Source of the DNA: Adiantum capillus-veneris
Lineage: Eukaryota > Streptophyta > Polypodiopsida > Polypodiales > Pteridaceae
Length of the DNA: 60,000 nt
Reading direction: 5' to 3'
Assembly (NCBI GenBank): GCA_014529385.2
Contig: CM043966.1
Coordinates: 87,824,087-87,884,086 of the forward strand
In this document: piece after piece, positions 52,046 to 60,000 of the stretch
Numbering within the stretch: the stretch's first letter is position 1
How the letters are laid out: each line of letters begins with the position of its first letter
The notes under the pieces: model-generated
Database searches by the model: none
Told to the model about the DNA's origin: nothing
Seen by the model: the letters and a program-made list of their open reading frames with translations, nothing else
Position numbers and translations under genes: made by a program

Positions 52046-53419
52046 CCAAGCATAAGAAATTGATGATCTTTTGCAATGAACATCCTCTTTTGGAGCTTCG
52101 ATGGTGGAAGCCATAGGAGTCTCATTGCGAGCATTCTTCTTGGGGGCAAGACTGATAGCCATGTCCTTGATCCTCACACTTGAAACACTTATGGTCCTTG
52201 CGAAAAGCTTGAAGCTCTTCAAGAGAGAGTTTGTTTTTACCTTTGTAAACTCCCTTCTCCTTGGACCGATTGTTTTTGTTGTTGTTGGAAGTGCCTTGGG
52301 AAGAACTTTGAGCATTGGTTTTCCCCTTTGCATCATTTTTGTCTTTGTTTTCCATGGGCTTGACATTCCGTCTAGCCCCTTGATGGAAATTGATGCGTGA
52401 AGTAACCATAGTGTGATGGATTACTTTGCTAATAGAACGAGGCCGTTGAGAGTTGATGTATTTGGCCATCTCTTCAGGTAATCCCGCAAAGAATTGTTGC
52501 CTTGCTCGGCAAAGTCTATCTTTTGAAAGACAGTAGCCTTGAGATGTAAATCCCAAAACTTGTCTACATACTTGTGGATAGACTGATGAGAGAGAAGCTT
52601 CAAGCTGCACCATTCTGTGAGCACTTTGGCCTTTGCATCGCTTGCAAGTAATTTCTTCATGATGGAAACTCGTAGAGTTTTCCATGTCTTTGGGGCTTTG
52701 CCGTTACCACGAAGTCTAGCCCACCATTGACGAGCTAATTTCTGGAGGTGCATAGCTACATGGTGATGAAGGCCAACACTTTGTCGATAGCACCAAAGGT
52801 GCCATCATAGGTGAGAAAAGAGATACTATTTCCTCCCTCCTTGAACTTCTTTAGATTTTGTGACCTTCGCCATGCCGGGTATGTTTTGCGATGTCCTCCC
52901 CTCCTGTATTCTCTAGGAGAATAGCCATAGCTTTCATCGGAAGAGGAGTAAGGTGAAGAAGAAGGAGAAGAGGGTGACCTCTTCCTAGCCTTTTTTCTTC
53001 CTTTGTTTCCTCTCTTCCTTTTCAAAATGACAAGGATAAGGAATGTGTGTTGATATTTTCCTCTTGGGAGGAGTGGGAGATTGTCTAGACTGCCATCTTC
53101 ATGGAGCCACATCTTCAAAGGAACTTAAACTTTCATTTCTTTCTTGCTCTTTGGATTCCTCCTCTCGTATGGGAGAGAGTCTTCTTTTGGGGGTCTCTTC
53201 AAGAGGCCTCCTAAACTCTCTCTCCTCTTTGAGAGGAAGGAAAATCCCATAAGCGCGAAGTTGTTGAGTAACTTTGGCTTGCAAGGCAGGGTTTCCCATA
53301 ACTTGCCACAACCTAGTTACAAGATAATTCACAAACATGGGAGCATCATCATTAGCACCTTCATGTGCAAAATCAAAGCTATCAATTTTCATTCTACTCT
53401 CTTGGTTATTGTCAACCAT
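52040..53419 (-). pseudogene. Gag of F
   Basis: An ATG at 53419 starts MVDNNQESRMKIDSFDFAHE, then FVNYLVTRLWQVMGNPALQA. The second frame (53118-52756) holds the Ser-rich hinge and SISFLTYDGTFGAIDKVLAF. The third (52753-52421) holds MHLQKLARQWWARLRGNGKA and HQSIHKYVDKFWDLH. The fourth (52685-52122) ends with the zinc knuckle CFKCEDQGHGYQSC at 52146-52187, the only intact CX2CX4HX4C of the three related gags. Confidence 0.9.
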
Positions 53420-53801
53420 GTTAACAAAATTTATGTATGTACTTAGTGTATGCTTTGGAAATTCAAAACCGTAGTTGCCACTCCTCTTAGCCTTTGAAAA
53501 TTGGCTCTTAAGTATCTACACCCATGACTCAAAGTGGTTAATTATAGAGAGTAGTGGAGTAAGTCTAACATAGTAGAGTTGCCGAAGGCTAGCTCCTTTT
53601 GAACTTCTTATGGCTCAACAATGGTAAAGCCATAGGCAAGTCTAAAAAGACTCCATTATTAAGTCCAAAGGTCCCGAGGTGTGCACCATATGCCACATAG
53701 TGGGCTCAACAAAACCGATAATAGATCCCAATTCCACTTACCCTAATATAATTAACAACATCAATCATTTATGGGATACTTAAGGACCTCTCTTCTTAAA
53801 T
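53420..53801 (-). other. 5' leader of F
   Basis: No gene is seen. Shared blocks with the D leader include CTATGGCTCAACAATGG-like and GGCAAGTCTA-like segments. Confidence 0.55.
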
Positions 53802-53813
53802 GCTCTGATACCA
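53802..53813 (-). promoter_or_regulatory. Primer-binding site of F
   Basis: The minus strand reads TGGTATCAGAGC, an exact initiator tRNA-Met complement, one base from the LTR. Confidence 0.9.
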
Positions 53814-53814
53814 A

Positions 53815-53944
53815 GGTAATGAAATTGGCCTATTAGCTTGAGAGTAGCGGAAATTAATGAGAGTACTTTTGAAAATCTACTTTGTGAGCACAACAGGTGA
53901 ACATAATTGAAGATATCAACATAATCATAGCAATTAGTTAACTT
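53815..53944 (-). repeat. 5' LTR of F, truncated to 130 bases
   Basis: It matches the first 130 bases of 46873-48406 on the plus strand. Homology ends at TTAGTTAACTT, and E-type sequence begins at once. Confidence 0.88.
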
Positions 53945-53993
53945 AGTCCCCACCCCATAGTCGAGGACGACTATGATTTCAAGTGAGAGGTAA
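53945..53993 (+). promoter_or_regulatory. Hairpin and polypurine tract of E
   Basis: The perfect hairpin CATAGTCG / CGACTATG at 53956-53975 is followed by ATTTCAAGTGAGAGGTAA and then TGTCATAA. This is the 3' end of E, cut off from its genes by F. Confidence 0.75.
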
Positions 53994-55032
53994 TGTCATA
54001 AATATTAACTTCTAACCTTAAATTATTTTTCCAACTTAAATTGGCCACTTAAGTCTAGGAAAAAGAGAAAGAGAACAATTGAAATTGATTAGGTGTTGAT
54101 GGACCATCAAGGCTTCGGACGAAAAGGAGAAAAGTTCATAAAAGAGCAAAGTTAATTGCTAACTAATTATCTTTATCATAGGTACAAGTCAAGGAAGGGT
54201 AAATGTATCCTAGGAAGCCTTGATCAAAGGTACATGACAAATGAGATGACCGTGAGTAATTATAAGAGTCTAAAAATAGAAAGTGATTGTGCTAATCTCA
54301 AGTCATTAAAATAACTCTTTAGACTCCAAGTATGAAGTCCACAAAAGCTTAGGGTGAAATTTCAACTTGCCACAAATTGTCTAAATTTAGCAAGTTCTAG
54401 GAGTAGCTTGGCGGCACCTCCAAAGCATTGTGCTAAGGTTTTGCACGAGGTGAAAGTTTTAAATTTCAAAGGGTGGGTTTATTTTTACCAAAGTTTATCT
54501 TTATATAGTAGGTCCTAAATTACCAGGTAGGTTCTAGCCACGAGTCAGCTTCATAAGACTTCAATGTTTGTGCAAAGGTCTTGTACCCGAGCTAATTAAT
54601 AAAAAGGTAAGTTTATGATTTTATTAAATGAAAAGAAAAAGCTAAAGAATAAGGTTAGATCAACCCTCCTCATTTAGTAAGTTGACTCTCGTCTTTGCTT
54701 ACTAAGCTTGAGTAAGACACATGACCAAAGCAGCACACACTTGCTTTGAGTGAACTTAACAAGTGTGCGTGAGTGTGTGTGGTGTCTCCACTTGCCAAGA
54801 TGAGTCCCAAGAAGGGGGGGAACTTCTAGCATGTAAGCCAAGAGTGAAAAAGTGTGTGGCCTGCTTGAGTTTCATTAGGAGGTGTTCCCACCTCATTGGT
54901 CAAGTGTGAATCATTCTAATTCAAGTCTAGCTCGACAGTTGCACAAGCATATAAGGAGGGGCTTGTGGATATTTTAGGCTCTTCTTGCTCCTCTCAAACT
55001 CTCTCTCAAGTGTCCATGTTGGCAAAGCAAGA

Positions 55033-55076
<44 letters not shown>

Positions 55077-55135
55077 GTGGACACATGCATATACAGGCGT
55101 ATGCACACCAAACCCTGTAAACAATCTATTGTTTC
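53994..55135 (+). repeat. 3' LTR of E (right limit uncertain)
   Basis: It starts TGTCATAAATATTAACTTC directly after the polypurine tract. It contains a (TG)n run at about 55035-55073. I cannot place the right boundary because the 5' LTR is nearly gone; the end given is where another LTR-like sequence begins. Confidence 0.55.
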
Positions 55136-55139
55136 AAAG

Positions 55140-55560
55140 AAAGCCATGTAATTCAGCCTAGGATGAGTTGTGACCGTGATGTAATTAGATAATACCCTCT
55201 TTACTTATCTGAGTCTACACCCTTGTAAGAGACCGGATGGTTGTCGGAAAGCCCCCTTAACTTTTAAAGTCAAAACACTTGGTTTTGAGGAGAGATTTAT
55301 CATTAGCTGGAAAAATAAAAAAACGTGCACTGTGGAGGCCTCTTACTATTACAACTTGTAATCTTCTTTTCTCCTGAACTGGTAATTAGAATTCGTTTCC
55401 AAATAGCACATTGCGTTCCTTGTCTCTTACTCTACAATCTAAGTGTGATCATTTCCAATTTTGCTATGGTTTGCGACGCATTGCTTGTGAGCTAAATGCA
55501 TTTATTTGGAGGTTAAAATGGTTGTTTTTTATGTTTTGTCCATGGATAAGTGTTTCTATG
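55140..55560 (+). repeat. LTR A-like fragment
   Basis: The second half resembles LTR A1: ATTGCGTTCCTTGTCTCTTA and ATTTTGCTATGGTTTGCGAC correspond to blocks at about 4674-4740. The first half is weakly similar (an ACTTGTAATC block). It is flanked by unrelated LTRs and is probably a remnant. Confidence 0.5.
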
Positions 55561-55662
55561 CTTAAGGAAGACCTTTCCAAGTAATTTTGTTTCAATTTTT
55601 TGCACATTTTTTGTGATGGATTGTTATTTATGTACCTTCCCAGATGGTGGCAAAACTCGGTA

Positions 55663-56496
55663 GGATCATTTAATATGGGGAAGTACCAGGGGAGAAAAAA
55701 CTAGAATATTGGTAAGGCTGGTAGACCTGTCTCAATAGGGATCCAAAGGAGGGAAAATAGGGATCCAAAGGGGGGCAGTCTGCAAAAGAGCAATGTGAAT
55801 GCATGGTGCTATAAAGACCTTAAGGTTCAGCCCATTAAGACTTCCAAAAGCTAAGGTTTCAAATTTTCAATCAAAAATTTATTTGGCAAATTTTGGGAAT
55901 TTTGGATGCTTGTGCGAAGACTCAAAAGTCTTCCCACATCGCTATCAAGGAGGGGGCGATCCCTAAAGGTAGGGGAAGAGAGAGAAGAAGTGAGAGAAAC
56001 ACACACACACACACTCTCCCAAGCTCCCTTTACACAAAGGTCATAATGGACACATGTCAGATTCCTAGCCCAGTTGCCCCCAATTCCCATTCAAATCCTA
56101 TTGGATAACCATAGAGGTGGACTAATGAGAATTAGGCTAGAGTAAATTTAGTGTAATTAATTTGAAAACACTTGATAAAATAACCAATGAAAATTAAGTT
56201 CCCTAGAAGACTATTGGACAGTCTGCCAAGGGGTCCAATGAGAATTAAGCAGCCCAATGGCTTGCTTAATTCCTATTGGCCAGAAGACTAAAGGGTCCAA
56301 TGGGAATTTATATGAATTATTTGAATTACTTAAGCTCTCACTAAAGGGGAAAGAAGGACACTTGTCACAAGGCTCTCCATTTCACCTCTTATTTCCTTTT
56401 GGCTAAGCTTGGCATGAGCCAATGAGGGGCCATCAAGAGGAAATAGCAAGAGGGGTCGACCAAGAGAGAGAGGGGGCTGATTTTGCAAAGGCATTA

Positions 56497-56536
<40 letters not shown>

Positions 56537-57239
56537 AACTCATGTGTGGAGCAAAGAACTCTCTCTCCTTCTCCAAGCTTTGATGGAAAGCTCATCATCT
56601 TCTCCAAGCTTTTGAGAAGGGAGGCCTACACCAACAACTCTTGGCTTTGTGATGCAAATCCAACCAAGAGCCAAGCTTCAATGCATGCTCATCTCCTCTA
56701 CCATGCTAATTACTAAGATAAGCTAAGCTAATAAGAGTGATAATGTGAGGAGAAATACTTATTTCTCGTAAGAATACTTCTTCATCCTATAGATCTACTC
56801 TCATACCCCGCTAGCTCTCACCATCTTCGAAGGTGTGTGAGGTCTTAGGTTTGAGATCGTGAGGGAATTGATGTTGTGTTTTTCAAGTGTAAGCTTGGTG
56901 CTTGAAGCTTCCATCTTTATTGCACCATTTAGTTATTGAAGGAACACAAAGTATTGTATTGTAAAATGTCTCCCTTGATGGGGGGAAACCTATAATACAA
57001 AGCCTTTTGGATGGGGACCGGCTCCATGTACATCCAGTCCTCACTGTATTGTCAATAGCTTAATTTCTCTCTCTTTTTGAAGTATTTTTCATGCCTAATT
57101 CTAACGAGGTGTTATGCTTTTGTTGCTCTCTCTCCAACCAAGCACTCTTGCTATGCTCATTAGGAATCTATTCTTAATGAAATGCTCACTATGTCTATGT
57201 TAATTTCCACTAAATATAAGTTACTACCCTAATGTTACA
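55663..57239 (+). repeat. Solo LTR of the D family, plus orientation, 5'-truncated
   Basis: From GATCATTTAATATGGGG to AATGTTACA the sequence is the reverse complement of the D LTR (32744-34332). The first 55-60 bases of the LTR, including the TG end, are missing. It contains (CA)n at 56499-56530. No primer site or internal sequence follows; the right flank is a transposase fragment. It is a solo or truncated LTR. Confidence 0.85.
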
Positions 57240-57640
57240 GCTGCCCCCTTAAACATAACTCTAGCAAGGTCATCTCGTCTATGTGCCCCATTGATAGCAA
57301 GACCAAAAGGAGATTTTTTTCCATTTTGTGGCATCTCTACTACTTCTAAATGTTCAGACTCCATCGAGCAAGTCACTTTTGCAAAAGCATAATCCAAGCT
57401 GTTGTGAATCATTGTATCCAAGATCGTTACCTCCAACTCAACTTGCGCCCATTGTAGCTTGCCCTAGGATTCTTAGATCCACGCCTCATCAAATGAATCC
57501 ACGTGAACAATGCACATTTTATGGAGCACCAACGTGCATACCATCTTAGGCACATTCTACAAAACCATGTGACATCACTTTACAAGGATTCTAAATTGAG
57601 CCTTCAACATTCTAAATGCGCACTCCATAGGCATTCTTGA
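57224..57640 (-). pseudogene. PIF/Harbinger transposase (HARBI1-like DDE) C-terminal fragment
   Basis: The minus strand reads SSRMPMECAFRMLKAQFRIL, stops, then NVPKMVCTLVLHKMCIVHVD and SFDEAWI, stops, and EVTILDTMIHNSLDYAF to the end. The pattern E-x-x-F-x-x-L-K-x-[RQ]-[FW]-R-I-L followed by V-L-H-[NK]-[MLI]-C-I is the C-terminal signature of the DDE_Tnp_4 nuclease; the E of MECAF corresponds to the third catalytic acid. Several stops are present. The last residues read into the LTR at 57239. Only about 130 codons remain; no terminal repeats were identified. Confidence 0.65.
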
Positions 57641-58359
<719 letters not shown>

Positions 58360-59081
58360 AAAGTTTTCTTGTGGTGGCAGTTGCACCCAAGAAAGATCCC
58401 ACCGCTCGCCAAGATGCAAGGCTCGCGACCCTAGAAGATCAAATCCAAGAACTTCTTTGGAGAATTCCCAACGTAAAGAACGCTTGAGTAAGCTCGAGAC
58501 AAAGGCAAAGGAGAGTGAAAGTTTACTTGCAAAAACACATGAAGTCAAAGCCTCTCTCCATTGAGACGGTCAAGAAAGCTTAGAAAGAAGACCACGAGGC
58601 AATACATAAGAAGAATGATAGCAAAATACAAGCAGCCTTATAAGAATGTCGGCTATAAGAAGCCCTCAGCCTCAAGATTTGGATTAAAGGGCTTTGCTCA
58701 CCATGGTGCACAAAGGAGGATACCCTCAAAGAAGCCATCACCAAGCTCAATGACATTCTTCAACCATTCAACATCGAGCCCAACACTATCTCTTGGATCA
58801 ACGATACGCATAGGCGTGTGCCACTTGGTCAATACATCCTCACTTTCAAAAACAAAGAAGAACAGACGAGGCTACTACGTTAATCTTATCACCTCAAGGG
58901 GAAAAAGCTTTGGATCGCCGATGAATTAACCACAAATCAACTCAAGGTTAAAGCAAGCGAGCTTAAGAAGATGCATGAAGCTTGTAAACAAGGTAAATGT
59001 GTAGTCTACCATGGTGGTAAAGCCATCATCCAGGAGTTCCGAACTCCTAAGCCAGCTCTACCTCCACATGACCCTCCTTAG
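58360..59081 (+). pseudogene. LINE (non-LTR retrotransposon) ORF1 remnant
   Basis: The plus strand, over at least four frames, has an N-terminal coiled-coil part (DARLATLEDQIQELL, then RLSKLETKAKESESLL) and a C-terminal part DTLKEAITKLNDILQPFNIE, VPLGQYILTFKNKEEQTRLL, LWIADELTTNQLKVKASELK and VVYHGGKAIIQEFRTPKPA, ending TAG at 59079-59081. The coiled coil plus the LWIADELT ... GKAII-x-x-F-R end is the layout of LINE ORF1 RNA-binding proteins in plants. It is badly frameshifted. The T-rich tail that follows (59091-59137) is not poly-A, so this is not the element's 3' end. Confidence 0.6.
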
Positions 59082-59265
59082 GTTTTGTTCATGTTCTTCT
59101 CCTTTTTCCTTTTTCCTTTTTCCTTTTTCCTTTTTCATTTTCCCTTCACCCCAGATGGACCCTCAGTCCCTAACTGAAATATATCTGATGCCTTTACCCC
59201 AAAAAACCATATGCAATGCTTATTTTGGTCCCATGGGTCATATCTGACCTCCATGGGCGATAATG

Positions 59266-59268
<3 letters not shown>
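59082..59268. other. Heptamer repeat and spacer
   Basis: CTTTTTC units repeat about five to six times at 59101-59136. The remainder has no recognised feature. Confidence 0.6.
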
Positions 59269-59342
<74 letters not shown>

Positions 59343-59359
59343 CCCCCCCCCCCCCCCCC
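59269..59359. repeat. (TC)36 microsatellite with a C homopolymer
   Basis: TC from 59269 to 59340, then C to 59359. Reads of this kind are error-prone in sequencing, so the exact counts are uncertain. Confidence 0.95.
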
Positions 59360-59499
59360 TCCACCCTCTTCCCTCCCCAGCTCCTCACTTGCTTGCTAGT
59401 TGTGTTGCTTGAGGCCCATGCGGTGGGCAACCATTTGTTTCGAGGCTGACACGAAGGAGATTTGTCATGGCAGATCTAAGATCTAGTCGCTACCCATAC

Positions 59500-59995
59500 T
59501 TGAGAGGAGGTTTGCTCACAGTTGCAGACTTGATCATCATTTGATTCACCTTTTTTGTTGCACTTTTGACATGGTATTAGACTCGAGACATGCTCAAGTT
59601 GGATCAGTGATTTGTGCATGTTTATGTATTCTATTCCGACCATTGTTGCCAAGATATTATCATAAATAGGTCTCCCTTTGATGAAACTGTGTTGGTGAGG
59701 AGTGATAGCCTTATCTAGAATGGGAGAGAGTCTTAGGGCAATTGACTTGGCAATAATTTTGTAGGCTAATGACATCATGGCTATGGGCCGCCAATGTTTC
59801 AATTGGGAGCAACAAATTTGTTTCAAGATGGGTTTGATGAGGTCCCTATTAATACCAGAGTCTAGGGATTATTGATCAAGGCTCGATTGGCCATTTGCAT
59901 GATAGGGACATTAAATCCTCTCATAATTCAGAGGAGAATTCCGTAGTCAGACCATCCCATCTCAAGGATTTTTCTTTGCCTAATGCTTTTAGCAT
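59500..59995 (-). pseudogene. LINE reverse transcriptase fragment
   Basis: On the minus strand: ALGKEKSLRWDGLTTEF (about 59985-59930), then in other frames GINRDLIKPILK and HWRPIAMMSLAYKIIAKS, ALRLSPILDKAITPHQHSF and IKGRPIYDNIL. These are the N-terminal blocks (KSPGPDG-like, NWRPI, KI-[LI]-AK, Q-x-x-F-[IV]-x-GR) of L1-type LINE reverse transcriptases. Homology fades after about 59620, before the catalytic FADD. It is on the opposite strand to the ORF1 remnant at 58360-59081, so the two are not one intact element. The window ends inside or near the upstream region. Confidence 0.75.
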
Positions 59996-60000
59996 GAAGA

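Larger units (their letters stand above)
46873..53944 (-). mobile_element. Ty3/gypsy chromovirus-type element F, minus strand, inserted in E
   Basis: The 3' LTR (46873-48406, 1534 bases) is complete. The 5' LTR (53815-53944) keeps only its innermost 130 bases, after which sequence of E resumes. Internal genes in minus-strand order are gag, protease, RT, RNase H, integrase and chromodomain. The primer site is an exact initiator tRNA-Met complement. No target duplication can be checked because the right end is truncated. Confidence 0.9.

Noticed and set aside
59194-59430. Arg-Glu and Leu-Ser repeat frames on both strands
   Set aside because: They are translations of the (TC)n and C-run microsatellite.

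Overview
This window looks like nuclear DNA of a land plant with a large, repeat-rich genome. I see no host gene, tRNA, rRNA or bacterial-type operon. Nearly everything recognisable belongs to LTR retrotransposons of the Ty3/gypsy and Ty1/copia superfamilies, plus small remnants of a LINE and a PIF/Harbinger DNA transposon. Long (CT)n, (CA)n and (GT)n microsatellites and plant-type primer sites (complementary to initiator tRNA-Met) support a plant. A fern or another non-seed plant is possible but is only an inference from the mix of element types. All coding regions carry stops, frameshifts or deletions, so each is called a pseudogene or element remnant unless a long open frame survives.

Layout. 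1-2.9 kb: a Ty3 RNase H, integrase and protease-like remnant, facing an inverted piece rich in W-x-P-K motifs. 4.3-9.8 kb: two LTRs in inverted orientation, then a minus-strand Ty3-related unit that encodes protease, acidic linker, protease-like domain and tryptophan modules but no reverse transcriptase. 9.8-11.0 kb: a copia deletion derivative ending in two head-to-tail 227-bp LTRs. 11.0-18.9 kb: a Ty3 integrase split by a complete 5.4-kb copia element with exact 5-bp target duplications; the split element again continues as integrase, protease-like domain and tryptophan modules. 20.2-28.6 kb: a diverged array of about 280-bp units, each centred on a short palindrome. It is interrupted by two non-autonomous minus-strand LTR elements, and the first of these sits in the palindrome centre. 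28.8-32.7 kb: a decayed plus-strand coding stretch with a coiled coil, then a minus-strand LTR and a small ORF with a TATA-like box. 32.7-41.6 kb: a full minus-strand chromovirus-type Ty3 element (D) with 1.6-kb LTRs and 5-bp target duplications. 41.6-55 kb: a related plus-strand chromovirus (E) interrupted by a third, minus-strand one (F). 55.1-60 kb: LTR fragments, a Harbinger transposase tail, microsatellites and LINE remnants.

How the parts relate. The nesting gives a relative history. The older Ty3 elements (K and E) and the palindrome array were already present when copia C1, elements B and C2, chromovirus D and chromovirus F landed in them. D, E and F share one gene order: gag with a CCHC knuckle, protease, RT, RNase H, integrase, chromodomain. 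They also share a small hairpin just before the polypurine tract.

The most interesting candidate is an accessory coding module found at three separate loci. It is a retropepsin-like domain placed after integrase and followed by repeated tryptophan motifs of the form W-[IVL]-P-K ... AQG-[FY]-[YF]-x-GN-x-Q-[IV]-W. The second is the palindrome array with an LTR element inserted at the centre of one palindrome.
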